Shown here piece after piece: positions 1-8,721 of a stretch of DNA of 64,000 nucleotides. This DNA comes from Rhodospirillum centenum SW (GTDB taxonomy: Bacteria; Pseudomonadota; Alphaproteobacteria; Azospirillales; Azospirillaceae). The translations under genes were made by a program, and so were the position numbers. The stretch is from positions 2,004,501 through 2,068,500 of the forward strand of contig NC_011420.2 of NCBI RefSeq assembly GCF_000016185.1, written 5' to 3'. Under the pieces are notes generated by a model. The model did not search any database and had not been told where the DNA came from. It worked only from the letters and a program-made list of their open reading frames with translations. The stretch's first letter is position 1; every line of letters starts with the position of its first letter.

Positions 1-195
1 CAGCATCAGCCGGGCGCGGTCGCGGTGGCTGTAGACGCGGTTCTGACCCTCGCGGGCGGGCGAGAGCAGCCCCTCATCCTCGTAGAAGCGCAGGGTGCGC
101 AGGGTGAGGCCGAATTCCTCGGCCAGCTCGCCGATCGTGTAGGTGCGCTCACCGCGCGGCCCCGCCGCCCGGGATGTCTCCAGGCCTTCCGGCAC
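1..195 (-). CDS. MerR-family transcriptional regulator (N-terminal part, cut by window edge)
   Basis: Only the first 65 codons are in the window. Residues 18-62 form the MerR winged-helix DNA-binding domain: the YTIGELAEEFGLTLRTLRFYE block is followed by EGLLSP and a RVYSHRDRARL segment. I start at a GTG (193-195), the only upstream start that leaves a short N-terminal tail before the domain. The effector domain is missing, so the ligand is not visible. The gene is preceded by a perfect palindrome (253-268) inside its probable promoter, which suggests autoregulation. The domain sequence and the palindrome resemble LiuR-type regulators of branched-chain amino acid/acyl-CoA catabolism; that subfamily assignment is inference. 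Confidence 0.85.
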   Translation of the reverse strand, partial: MPEGLETSRAAGPRGERTYTIGELAEEFGLTLRTLRFYEDEGLLSPAREGQNRVYSHRDRARLML

Positions 196-252
196 GCCTT
201 GTCTCCTCCCCGCCGGTCATCGACGTGTCCCGGACAGGTTCGGAGCGTCCGG

Positions 253-268
253 TTTACGTTTACGTAAA
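253..268. promoter_or_regulatory. Palindromic operator for the adjacent MerR regulator
   Basis: TTTACGT-TT-ACGTAAA is a perfect inverted repeat with 7-bp arms and a 2-bp spacer, 58 bp upstream of the MerR start codon. It overlaps the -10 end of a possible minus-strand promoter. MerR-family proteins bind such short palindromes. The TTnACGTnnACGTnAA pattern is close to the motif described for LiuR in proteobacteria, as I recall it. Confidence 0.6.
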
Positions 269-295
269 GGTAAGTAAGGCTGCCGGGTGTGTCAA
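267..295 (-). promoter_or_regulatory. Possible promoter of the MerR gene
   Basis: On the minus strand a perfect -35 hexamer TTGACA (290-295) is followed after 17 bp by a weak -10, TACCTT (267-272), just before the palindromic operator. Confidence 0.4.
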
Positions 296-443
296 GCGGC
301 CGCGGGCCGGCGCGTCCGCCCGGGGGAAGCAGCTTGGCGGGTGCAGGATGTTCATGTATTGTTCCAACCGCCGCTTCGAGATCCGGAGCGGAGCATGAGG
401 CCGCCGCTCCGGCACCCGGGGCGGGCCACGACGGGAGGACCGC

Positions 444-812
444 ATGATCGGGTACGTGACCCTGGGCACCAACGATCTGGAGCGGGGGGCGAAGTTCTAC
501 GATGCCATCGCGGCGGCGATGGGCGTGGGCCGCATGATGGAGATGGAGCGCGGCATCGCCTGGGCGGTGCCCGGCGGGGCCGCCGGAATCGGGCTGATGA
601 AGCCCTTCGACGGCAAGCCGGCCACGGTGGGCAACGGCGTCATGGTGGCGCTGGAGGCCAAGGACAGGGAGCAGGTGGACACGCTCTACCGGATCGCGCT
701 GGAGAACGGCGGCACCTGCGAGGGGCCGCCGGGCCTGCGCGGCGACAGTTTCTACGCCGCCTATTTCCGCGATCCCGACGGCAACAAGCTGAACGCCTTC
801 TTCATGGGCTGA
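444..812 (+). CDS. VOC (glyoxalase/bleomycin-resistance fold) family protein
   Basis: A 122-residue single-domain protein. The N-terminus (GYVTLGTNDLERGAKFYD) and the C-terminus (SFYAAYFRDPDGNKLNAFF) are typical of the vicinal oxygen chelate superfamily, whose members dimerise into metal-binding enzymes or small-molecule binding proteins. The first strand lacks an obvious metal-ligand histidine, so catalytic lactoylglutathione lyase activity is unlikely. A GGGAGG Shine-Dalgarno sequence lies about 5 bases before the ATG. It is transcribed away from the MerR gene and ends at a strong hairpin. The substrate is unknown. Confidence 0.85.
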   Translation: MIGYVTLGTNDLERGAKFYDAIAAAMGVGRMMEMERGIAWAVPGGAAGIGLMKPFDGKPATVGNGVMVALEAKDREQVDTLYRIALENGGTCEGPPGLRGDSFYAAYFRDPDGNKLNAFFMG

Positions 813-840
813 TCCGGTCGGGGACCGGCCGGACAAGGAC

Positions 841-868
841 GGGGCCGCCGGAACGATCCGGCGGCCCC
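841..868. terminator. Strong hairpin between convergent genes
   Basis: A perfect 12-bp stem, GGGGCCGCCGGA / TCCGGCGGCCCC, closes an ACGA tetraloop between two convergent genes. There is no T-run, so classic intrinsic termination is uncertain, but the placement suits a bidirectional terminator. Confidence 0.6.
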
Positions 869-934
869 GATCCCGCATCGCGCTCGCCCCCGCGCCGGGT
901 ACGACCCGGCCGCGAGCGGCGGCCCGACGGCACC

Positions 935-2521
935 CTATTCCGCCGCGGCGGGCCGGGGCTTGCCGCTGGTGTGCATGTCCGGCGCGTCGGTATGCATCAT
1001 CCGCTTCAGGAACGGCGAGACGACCAGCAGGGCAAGGCCGATCACGCCGGCACCGATGAACAGGTCCTGGAACACGCCGGCATAGATCCAGAGGCTCTCG
1101 GTCGGCGCGACCTCGACGCCGCCGCCTTCCTGCACGCTCATCAGCGAGGCGACGATGCCGGCCAGATAGTGTGCCATGGCGGACGACAGGAACCAGACGC
1201 CCATCATCATCGCCGTGACCCGGGCGACGGACAGGCGGGAGACCATGGACAGCCCCACCGGCGACAGGCACAGCTCGCCCGTCGTGTGCAGCAGGTAGCC
1301 GAGACCCAGCCAGAACATCGCCGTCTGCCCGTCCTCCCCGGCGAGGGAGGCGCCCAGCACCAGCGCACCGAAGCCGAGACCCACCTGGATGATGGCCAGG
1401 GCGAACTTCACCGGGGTGTTCGGCTCCAGCCCGCGCCGCGCCAGCGTCACCCAGAGCCAGGAGAAGACCGGCCCCAGCATCACGATGAACAGCGGGTTGA
1501 AGGACTGCACCGTGGAGGCCGGGACGATGAAGCCCAGCACCTCGCGGTCGGTGTTGCGGTCGGCGAACAGGGTCAGCGAGGTGCCGGCCTGCTCGAACAG
1601 GGTCCAGAACACGACGGAGGCGGCCGTCAGGATCAGCACGACCAGCATGCGGTCGCGCTCCGTGGGCGTGCACTTGGCGAGGCTGAACCAGACAAGGCCG
1701 GCGACCACCAGGGCGGTGAAGGCGATCAGCAGGACGCCCACGGCCTCGTGGAACTGCACGAGCTGCCAGTTGACCACCACGGCGGCCAGCGCGCCCAGAT
1801 AGATCAGCCATTCCTTCGAGAGCCCGGCGAAGACCGGCCGGCGCAGATCCTCGGGCATCGGCGGCTCGGCATTGCGGTAGAGCGGCGTGCCGCGGGCGAA
1901 GACGATGGCGCCGGCGATCATGCCCAGCCCGGCAAGGCCGAAGCCGTAGGCCCAGCCGAACGTCTCACCGAGATAGCCGCAGGCGATGGTCGAGACCAGC
2001 GACCCCATGTTCACGCCCATGTAGAAGATCGTGTAACCCGGGTCGCGGCGGGGATCGTCCTTGTCGACATAGAGCTTGCCGACCATGGTGGAGATGTTCG
2101 ACTTCAGGAAGCCGACACCGACGATGATGAAGGCCAGCGCCAGGAACATGACCTGGTCGTAGAAGGCCTCGCGGACCACGACCCCGTTCACGACTTCGGC
2201 GGCCGGTCCCTCGATCGCCATGGTGACATGGCCGCAGACGAGCAGGATGGCGCCCAGCATCACCGCCTTGCGGTTCCCCAGATAGCGGTCGGCGATCATG
2301 CCGCCGATCACCGGCATCGCGTAGTTCAGGCTGGCGTAGCTGGCGTAGATGAGGCTCGCCGTGCCGTCGCTGTAGAGGAAGTGCTTGACCAGATAGAGCG
2401 TCAGCAGGGCCCGCATGCCGTAATAGCTGAAACGCTCCCACATCTCGGCGAAGAACAGCGGGGCAAGCCCCCGCGGATGTCCGAAGAACCCGGTTTCGGG
2501 GTCGGATGAGATCACTGCCAT
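935..2521 (-). CDS. POT/PTR2-family proton-dependent peptide transporter
   Basis: About 528 residues with 12 or more hydrophobic segments. The N-terminal FAEMWERFSYYG block contains the ExxER[FY] signature of proton-coupled oligopeptide transporters, followed by NYAMPVIGGMIADRYLGNRKAV (PTR2 motif). It should import di- and tripeptides across the inner membrane using the proton gradient. I prefer the ATG at 2519-2521 (MAVISSDPETG), although an ATG four codons upstream (2531-2533) is possible. A two-gene hairpin lies beyond the stop. The peptide import role fits the aminopeptidase encoded nearby but they are not in one operon. Confidence 0.9.
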   Translation of the reverse strand: MAVISSDPETGFFGHPRGLAPLFFAEMWERFSYYGMRALLTLYLVKHFLYSDGTASLIYASYASLNYAMPVIGGMIADRYLGNRKAVMLGAILLVCGHVTMAIEGPAAEVVNGVVVREAFYDQVMFLALAFIIVGVGFLKSNISTMVGKLYVDKDDPRRDPGYTIFYMGVNMGSLVSTIACGYLGETFGWAYGFGLAGLGMIAGAIVFARGTPLYRNAEPPMPEDLRRPVFAGLSKEWLIYLGALAAVVVNWQLVQFHEAVGVLLIAFTALVVAGLVWFSLAKCTPTERDRMLVVLILTAASVVFWTLFEQAGTSLTLFADRNTDREVLGFIVPASTVQSFNPLFIVMLGPVFSWLWVTLARRGLEPNTPVKFALAIIQVGLGFGALVLGASLAGEDGQTAMFWLGLGYLLHTTGELCLSPVGLSMVSRLSVARVTAMMMGVWFLSSAMAHYLAGIVASLMSVQEGGGVEVAPTESLWIYAGVFQDLFIGAGVIGLALLVVSPFLKRMMHTDAPDMHTSGKPRPAAAE

Positions 2522-2791
2522 TGTCGCCTGCATTCCCTGTCCGGAAGGTGGCGCGCCTATAGCATGATCGCCGCGCAGGGCGGAAGATCGCTTGAACGGT
2601 CCGTGACAGTCGGCGGACAGCCCTTTCCTTCCGCGCGGACGCGGGAGGATATGCCTGTCCACACAGGATGATGGGCGGAGACTGGCGGCACCGCGCCGGT
2701 CCATTTGCCGGACCGGCGCGACATCGTTTCCCGGAGCAGCGGACGACGCGGCCGCGCGGGCCGGTCCCGGCAGGAGACCAGGGGGCGGGGA

Positions 2792-3715
2792 TCAGGCGCC
2801 GGCGAGGGCCGCCGCCACCTCGTCCGCCGTCGGCATGGCGGTGCCGGTGCCGACGCGGGTGACGGCGATGCTGGCCGCCACGTTGGCATAGCGCATGGCC
2901 TCGGGCAGCGCGTCGCCGGCCGCAAGCCGGGCGGCCAGCGCGCCGACGAAGCAGTCGCCGGCGCCGGTGGTGTCCACCGCCTTCACGGGCCGGCCGGGCA
3001 CCAGCACCTCGCCGCCCGCCGCCACGGCCACCGCACCACGGGCGCCCAGCGTGGCGACGACGGTCTGGCCGTCGCGGCGGAACAGCCGGCGGGCGGCGTC
3101 CGCCACCTGCACCACGGGAGCGTCGGCGGCGACCGAGGCGCCGGCGAAATGGCCCAGCTCCGTCTCGTTCACCACCAGGATGTCGGTGTCCAGCCAGAGG
3201 TCGGCCGGCGCGTCGTCCAGCGCCGGGGCGGCGTTCAGCACCGTGCGGGCGCCTGCGGCGCGGCCGCGGCGGAAGAAGGCGGCGATGGTGGTGCGCGGAA
3301 TCTCGAACTGGCTGACCAGCACGTCGCCGGGCGCGATCGCCACCGTGGCCACGTCCTCGGGCGAGGTCTCCCCGTTCGCGGCGGGGATCACGACGATCCG
3401 GTTCTCCGCCGTGCCGTCCACGAAGATGATGGCGTTGGCCGTCGGCTGTGCCGTGCTGCGGACGATGTGCCCGGTGTCGATCCCCTTCTCCCGGAAGAAC
3501 GCCTCCACCTGGTCGCCGAAGGCGTCGCGCCCCAGCCGTCCGACGAAGGCGACCTCGCCGCCGAGCTGCGCCGCCGCCACCGCCTGATTGAGGCCCTTGC
3601 CACCGGGCATGAAGGCCACGGTATCGCCGTTCACCGTCTCACCGGCGCGCGGGGCGCGCTTCATGGTGGACAGGATGTCGATGTTCATGCTGCCGGCGAT
3701 GACGATGCGCGCCAT
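2792..3715 (-). CDS. rbsK: PfkB-family carbohydrate kinase, probable ribokinase
   Basis: A 307-residue ribokinase-like protein. It opens with IVIAGSMNIDI, has the substrate-binding GGKGLNQA motif at residues 38-45, and the second PfkB signature DTTGAGD at 248-254, in which D254 is the expected catalytic base. Ribokinase phosphorylates D-ribose at O5 with ATP. No ribose transporter, pyranase or LacI regulator is next to it, so the sugar or nucleoside substrate is not certain. The start ATG (3713-3715) is preceded by GGGGAGCGG. It is divergent from pepN. Confidence 0.85.
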   Translation of the reverse strand: MARIVIAGSMNIDILSTMKRAPRAGETVNGDTVAFMPGGKGLNQAVAAAQLGGEVAFVGRLGRDAFGDQVEAFFREKGIDTGHIVRSTAQPTANAIIFVDGTAENRIVVIPAANGETSPEDVATVAIAPGDVLVSQFEIPRTTIAAFFRRGRAAGARTVLNAAPALDDAPADLWLDTDILVVNETELGHFAGASVAADAPVVQVADAARRLFRRDGQTVVATLGARGAVAVAAGGEVLVPGRPVKAVDTTGAGDCFVGALAARLAAGDALPEAMRYANVAASIAVTRVGTGTAMPTADEVAAALAGA

Positions 3716-3953
3716 GGGTTCCGCTCCCCGACCTTGTGGTTCTTCCGGCCCAACCGGATAGCGCAAAGGGCAGAGGTCGGAAAGGGGCGAGGCCGCCGCG
3801 GCACCGGCTCCCCCACCGTTCAACCGGCCGTTTCCCCGACCGCGTGCCGTGACTTGCCGCGGTCGCTGGCCTATCTTCCGGAACAGAGCGCAGCCCGTCA
3901 CGGGCACCGGAACGAAGGCCCGAACCGAAGGCCGGAACGAAAGACCGAGCACC

Positions 3954-6626
3954 ATGGACATCGTTGGCACCACGCCCGCCGCCCCGAAGGCGATCCACCT
4001 CAGCGACTACGCCCCGCCCGCGTGGCTGATCGACACGGTCGAGCTGCATGTCGATCTGCGGGAGGACGTGACGACCGTGACCTCCCGCCTCGCCGTGCGC
4101 CGGAACCCGGTCCGCGCCGCCGAGGGGCCGGCGCCGCTGGTGCTGGACGGCGAGGCGATGGAGCTGGTCAGCGTCACCGTGGACAACCGGCTGCTGCACC
4201 CGGCCGACTATGCCGTGACGGCGGAGAGCCTGACCGTGCCGCGGCTGCCCGAGGCGGCGACGGTGGAGATCGTCACCCGCATCAAGCCGCAGGAGAACAC
4301 CGCCCTCCAGGGTCTCTACAAGTCCTCCGGCAACTACTGCACCCAGTGCGAGGCCGAGGGCTTCCGCCGCATCACCTACTTCCTGGACCGGCCCGACGTG
4401 ATGGCCCGCTACACCGTCACCATCGAGGCGGAGAAGGCGCGCTATCCGGTGCTGCTGTCCAACGGCAACCTGGTGGACCAGGGCGACCGGCTGGACGGCC
4501 GCCACTGGGCGCGCTGGAACGACCCCTGGCCGAAGCCCAGCTACCTGTTCGCCATGGTGGCCGGCGCGCTGACCCAGGTGGAGGACCGCTTCGTCACCCG
4601 CTCCGGCCGCGAGGTCACGCTGCGGATCTTCGTGGAGCCGGGCAACGAGGGCAAGGTCGCCCACGCCATGGACAGCCTGAAGAAGTCCATGAAGTGGGAC
4701 GAGGACGCCTACGGCCTGGAATACGACCTGGACATCTTCAACATCGTCGCCGTGTCCGACTTCAACATGGGCGCGATGGAGAACAAGAGCCTGAACGTCT
4801 TCAACACCAAGTACGTGCTCGCCAACCCGGAGACGGCGACGGACACCGACTTCCTGGGCATCGAGACGGTGGTGGCGCACGAATACTTCCATAACTGGAC
4901 CGGCAACCGCGTCACCTGCCGCGACTGGTTCCAGCTTTCCCTGAAGGAAGGGCTGACGGTCTTCCGCGACCAGCAGTTCTCCGCCGACATGAACTCGGCC
5001 CCCGTGAAGCGCATCCAGGACGTGACTCGGCTGCGGCAGGTCCAGTTCGCCGAGGATGCCGGCCCCACGGCGCACCCGGTGCGGCCGGAGAGCTATATCG
5101 AGATCAACAACTTCTACACCCCCACCGTCTACGAGAAGGGGGCCGAGGTCCTGCGCATGTACCGGACCCTTCTGGGGCCGCAGGGCTACCGCAAGGGCAT
5201 CGACCTCTACTTCCAGCGCCATGACGGTCAGGCGGTGACGACCGACGACTTCCTGGCCGCCATGCGCGACGCCAACCCCGACGCCGCCGTGGACTGGGCG
5301 CAGTTCCAGCTCTGGTACCGGCAGGCCGGCACGCCGGTGGTGGAGGCGGACGGCGCCTACGACGCCGCGTCGCGCAGCTACCGGCTGACCCTGCGGCAGT
5401 CGCTGGCCCCGACGCCGGGCCAGCCGGAGAAGGCGCCGCTGCTGATCCCGGTGGCGCTGGGGCTGGTCGGTCCGGACGGCGCCGACCTGCCGCTGCGGCT
5501 GGAGGGGGAGGCCGCCGCGGCCGGCAGCACCCGCGTGCTGCACCTGACGGAAGCCAGCCAGAGCTTCACCTTCGTGGACGTGCCGGCGGCGCCGGTGCCG
5601 TCGCTGTTCCGCGGCTTCTCCGCCCCGGTGCGGCTGCGCTTCCCCTGCTCCGACGCCGAGCTGACCTTCCTGATGGCGAAGGACAGCGACGCCTTCAACC
5701 GCTGGGAAGCCGGGCAGACCCTGGCCACCCGCATCATCCTGGGCATGGTCGCCGAGCGGACCGCCGGCCGCGCCATGACCGTGCCGCCGGCCTTCGTGGA
5801 GGCCGTCGGCGCCACGCTGGCGCGGGCGCACGAGGACCGCAGCTTCGCCGCCCTGGCCCTGATGCTGCCCAGCGAGGGCTATCTGGGCCAGTCCATGGAG
5901 GTGGTGGACCCCGACGGGCTGCACGAGGCGCGGGAGACGATCCGGCGGACGGTCGGCAGCAGCCTGGGGGCGGCACTGCGGCGCCTCTACGGGGAGTGCC
6001 GCGAGGACGGCCCCTTCGCCATCACGCCGGAGGCGATGGGCCGCCGGGCGCTGAAGAACGCCTGTCTGGGCTACCTGATGGCGGCTGGCGATGCCGAGGC
6101 CGCCGCCCTCTGCCTGGAGCAGTACCGCGGCGGCTCCGGCATGACCGACGTGCTGGCCGCGCTGTCCCTGATCGCGGACAGCGACCTGCCGGAGCGGGAG
6201 GCGTGCCTTGAAGCCTTCGCCACCAGGTGGCAGGGCGAGCCGCTGGTGATGGACAAGTGGTTCACGGTCCAGGCCCTGTCGGGCCGGCCGGACACGCTGG
6301 AGCGGGTGCGCCGGCTGACGGGCCATCCCGCCTTCTCCATCCGCAACCCGAACAAGGTCTATGCCCTGATCGGCGGCTTCACGGCCAACCAGGCGCGCTT
6401 CCATGCCGCCGACGGGTCCGGCTACGCCTTCCTGGCCGAGCGGGTGCTGGAGCTGGACGGGCTGAACCCGCAGGTCGCCTCCCGCATGGTCAAGGCCTTC
6501 GCCCGCTGGCGCAAGTTCGACGCCGGCCGGCAGGCGCATGCCCGTGCCCAGCTCGAACGCATCCAGGCGACGCCGGGCCTGTCGCCGGACGTGTTCGAGA
6601 TCGTCGAGCGCAGCCTGGACGGCTGA
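3954..6626 (+). CDS. pepN: Aminopeptidase N, M1 metallopeptidase
   Basis: An 890-residue cytosolic zinc aminopeptidase of the E. coli PepN type (about 870 residues). The exopeptidase motif GAMEN is at 273-277 and the zinc site HEYFH at 309-313 with the third ligand E332, which gives the exact HExxH-18x-E spacing. It removes N-terminal residues from peptides during protein turnover and peptide use. The C-terminal helical domain is complete. I start at the ATG in ACCATGGACATC, because in-frame codons further upstream run through intergenic sequence. Confidence 0.97.
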   Translation: MDIVGTTPAAPKAIHLSDYAPPAWLIDTVELHVDLREDVTTVTSRLAVRRNPVRAAEGPAPLVLDGEAMELVSVTVDNRLLHPADYAVTAESLTVPRLPEAATVEIVTRIKPQENTALQGLYKSSGNYCTQCEAEGFRRITYFLDRPDVMARYTVTIEAEKARYPVLLSNGNLVDQGDRLDGRHWARWNDPWPKPSYLFAMVAGALTQVEDRFVTRSGREVTLRIFVEPGNEGKVAHAMDSLKKSMKWDEDAYGLEYDLDIFNIVAVSDFNMGAMENKSLNVFNTKYVLANPETATDTDFLGIETVVAHEYFHNWTGNRVTCRDWFQLSLKEGLTVFRDQQFSADMNSAPVKRIQDVTRLRQVQFAEDAGPTAHPVRPESYIEINNFYTPTVYEKGAEVLRMYRTLLGPQGYRKGIDLYFQRHDGQAVTTDDFLAAMRDANPDAAVDWAQFQLWYRQAGTPVVEADGAYDAASRSYRLTLRQSLAPTPGQPEKAPLLIPVALGLVGPDGADLPLRLEGEAAAAGSTRVLHLTEASQSFTFVDVPAAPVPSLFRGFSAPVRLRFPCSDAELTFLMAKDSDAFNRWEAGQTLATRIILGMVAERTAGRAMTVPPAFVEAVGATLARAHEDRSFAALALMLPSEGYLGQSMEVVDPDGLHEARETIRRTVGSSLGAALRRLYGECREDGPFAITPEAMGRRALKNACLGYLMAAGDAEAAALCLEQYRGGSGMTDVLAALSLIADSDLPEREACLEAFATRWQGEPLVMDKWFTVQALSGRPDTLERVRRLTGHPAFSIRNPNKVYALIGGFTANQARFHAADGSGYAFLAERVLELDGLNPQVASRMVKAFARWRKFDAGRQAHARAQLERIQATPGLSPDVFEIVERSLDG

Positions 6627-7158
6627 ACCGGTAACGACGCGGCTGGAGGTCGTCGAGGGCGACATCACGACACTCGCCCTCGACGCCATCGTCAACGCCG
6701 CCAACGACCGGCTTGCCGGCGGCGGCGGCGTGGACGGGGCCATCCACCGGGCGGCCGGATGGGCGGAGATGCAGGCGGCACTGCGGCCCTTCGGGGGGTG
6801 TCCGACGGGCGGGGCCGTCATCACCCCCGGCTTCCGCCTGCCGGCCCGGTTCGTCATCCACACCGTCGGGCCGGTCTGGCGCGGCGGCGGGGCGGGCGAG
6901 CCGGACCTGCTGGCCGCCTGCTACCGGCGCTCGCTGGAGCTGGCGGCGGAGCACACGCTGCGCAGCATCGCCTTCCCCGCCATCTCGACCGGAGTCTACG
7001 GCTACCCGGCGGCCCCGGCGGCGCGGCTGGCGGTGGCGACGGTGCGCGGCTTCGTGGCGGCGAACGCCGGCCTGCTGGAGCGTGTCGTCTTCTGCTGCTT
7101 CAGCGCGGAGAGCGCACGGCTGCACCGCGCCGCCCTGGCGGGCGAGGCGCCGGCATGA
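6538..7158 (+). CDS. Macro-domain protein (ADP-ribose / O-acetyl-ADP-ribose hydrolase type)
   Basis: The macro domain begins near residue 36 ([10 protein letters not shown]) and contains the signature DAIVNAAND, the [14 protein letters not shown] loop and the second ligand loop [10 protein letters not shown]. Proteins of this class hydrolyse O-acetyl-ADP-ribose or remove ADP-ribose from proteins. The start is uncertain: the only ATG/GTG codons in frame (6538, 6544) lie inside the 3' end of pepN, giving an 89-base overlap, while the domain itself would start just after the pepN stop codon. Either an overlapping start or a rare start codon near 6640 is used. Translational coupling with pepN is likely. 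Confidence 0.85.
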   Translation: MPVPSSNASRRRRACRRTCSRSSSAAWTAEPVTTRLEVVEGDITTLALDAIVNAANDRLAGGGGVDGAIHRAAGWAEMQAALRPFGGCPTGGAVITPGFRLPARFVIHTVGPVWRGGGAGEPDLLAACYRRSLELAAEHTLRSIAFPAISTGVYGYPAAPAARLAVATVRGFVAANAGLLERVVFCCFSAESARLHRAALAGEAPA

Positions 7159-7207
7159 TCCCCGACCGCCGCGCAGCGGCCGGGGGGCGGCTGCCGGGCG
7201 GGCAGCG

Positions 7208-7576
7208 TCAGTGCGGGTCGGTGACGGAAACCACCTTGAAGGGACGCTGCTCCCCGTCATGCTCGGTGACGGAAACATAGTCGCCCTGGTTGAAGGTGTG
7301 GCGGTCGAACCGGAAGATCGGCTCGTCGTCCTCCGCCTCCACCCCGTCATAGTGGAAGTACCAGGCCGAGCCGCGATGGACGAGGCGGCCGCGCTCGTCC
7401 GGCTCCCCGGCCCAGAACCGGCGGACGAGGCACTGCTCGCGCGCCTCATGCCAGCCGTCCTTGTCGAGATGCCCGTCGACCGTCAGCGGGGCCACGAATT
7501 CGTAGCCGCGGTCGGCCGCACCCTCGGGGAATTCGTGGGTGCGGGCCAGTTCCAGCCGGATCCTGCGCAGTGCCAT
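7208..7576 (-). CDS. Conserved hypothetical protein, 122 residues
   Basis: I do not recognise the family. The protein is soluble, acidic in its second half and rich in aromatic residues (GSAWYFHYDGVEAEDDEPIF), with a VSVTEHDGEQRPFKVVSV C-terminus that looks like a small beta-barrel. The gene has a strong GGAGGAGG Shine-Dalgarno sequence 6 bases before its ATG and GC-rich third positions like its neighbours, which supports real coding. It converges on the macro-domain gene. Confidence 0.7.
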   Translation of the reverse strand: MALRRIRLELARTHEFPEGAADRGYEFVAPLTVDGHLDKDGWHEAREQCLVRRFWAGEPDERGRLVHRGSAWYFHYDGVEAEDDEPIFRFDRHTFNQGDYVSVTEHDGEQRPFKVVSVTDPH

Positions 7577-7742
7577 GGGCGTCCTCCTCCCGCGCCGTTC
7601 CGGCGCGATGCTTCGCCTGCCCGGGCTTCTTGCGACCCTGGGCCAGTTCTGCCGCGCGCCCGCTCTCCGCGCGATCGACCGTGCCGGCCGACCGGCCCGG
7701 ACCGTTCCGTCCGGGCCGTGGAGCGCCCCCGTCGGATCGCGC

Positions 7743-8609
7743 TCAGTGGCCCATCAACACCGGAATGGTCGCCTGGTTCAGCACATGCCGGGTGACGCCG
7801 CCGAGGATCATCTCGCGCAGGCGCGAATGGCCGTAGCCGCCCATGACCAGCAGGTCGGACCCGACCTCCGCCGCGGAGCGCAGGAGTGCGGCCCCGACCG
7901 GCTCATGCCCGACGGTCACGGCATAGGGCGTGCTGTGGATGCCGTGCCACGCCAGCAGCGCCGCCAGCCGGTCGCCATGGGCCGTCGCCGTCTTGCCGGT
8001 GCCGGCAGTCAGGATGTGGACATCGTCCGCCGCGGCCAGCAGGGTCATCGACAGGCCGACGGTGCGGGCGGCCTCGATGCTGCCGTTCCAGGCGACCGCC
8101 GGGTGGCTGCCGATGCTGTGCGGCGCCGTCGGCGGGGCCACGAGGATCGGCTTGCCGCCGGCCATCAGCGCGGCCTCGAACATCAGGATGCCCTGGCTCT
8201 CCTCGGTCGTCGTGATGTGCGGGAAGACGACAAGGTCGGCGACACGGGCGAAGGCGATCACCGTGTCCTCCGGCCGGCCGACCTGCTCGGTCCAGGAGGT
8301 GGTGACGCCGCCCGGGCCGGGCCCCTCGGTCGCAGGCACGGCGCCGGCCGCGACGCGGCCGGCATCGAAGCAGGCCCGCGCATGGGTGGCGTGCTCCGCC
8401 CCTTCCTTGCGGGCGATGTCCATCACCTGCTGCACCAGCGAGCCGGACACGCCCTCGCCGAGCATGGGAACCGCGTCGCGGGGATCGCCGCTGACGAACA
8501 GCCCCTGAACGTGCGCCTCGAACCGGCGGGCCACGGAGAAGGCGCTGGCGACAGCCGCCTCATCCCCGCCGCAACCGCACAGGACGCACAGGATCTTCTT
8601 GAAGGCCAT
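7743..8609 (-). CDS. Universal stress protein, tandem UspA domains
   Basis: A 288-residue protein made of two Usp domains. The N-terminal copy (KKILCVLCGCGGDEAAVASA) is degenerate in the nucleotide loop. The C-terminal copy ends with MGGYGHSRLREMILGGVTRHVL, the G-2x-G-9x-G(S/T) ATP-binding motif. Such tandem proteins are induced under energy or oxygen limitation and bind ATP or other ligands. A TTGAC-N4-GTCAA box centred about 75 bp upstream of the start suggests control by an FNR/CRP-family regulator. Confidence 0.92.
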   Translation of the reverse strand: MAFKKILCVLCGCGGDEAAVASAFSVARRFEAHVQGLFVSGDPRDAVPMLGEGVSGSLVQQVMDIARKEGAEHATHARACFDAGRVAAGAVPATEGPGPGGVTTSWTEQVGRPEDTVIAFARVADLVVFPHITTTEESQGILMFEAALMAGGKPILVAPPTAPHSIGSHPAVAWNGSIEAARTVGLSMTLLAAADDVHILTAGTGKTATAHGDRLAALLAWHGIHSTPYAVTVGHEPVGAALLRSAAEVGSDLLVMGGYGHSRLREMILGGVTRHVLNQATIPVLMGH

Positions 8610-8676
8610 GGCCCGTTACCCCTTCGTTCCAGACGGAACCGTCAACGGACCGTAGGATGCCCCCCGCCCCCCCTCA

Positions 8677-8690
8677 TTGACGTGCGTCAA
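8677..8690. promoter_or_regulatory. FNR/FixK-like box upstream of the universal stress gene
   Basis: TTGAC-GTGC-GTCAA is a perfect 5-bp inverted repeat with the 4-bp spacing of FNR/CRP-superfamily sites (TTGAT-N4-ATCAA core). If centred at -41.5 it would place the transcription start about 33 bp before the start codon at 8609, a normal class II arrangement. Confidence 0.5.
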
Positions 8691-8721
8691 TAGCGGGACG
8701 GACCCGGGGTCGCGGGCGGCG

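Noticed and set aside
6-1811. Long minus-strand open frame across the left end
   Set aside because: It is a shadow of the MerR and POT genes in another frame; Arg/Gly/Pro-rich content with no domain, as expected in GC-rich DNA.
3639-6863. 1074-codon minus-strand frame opposite pepN
   Set aside because: It is antisense to an unmistakable aminopeptidase and has no recognisable domain.
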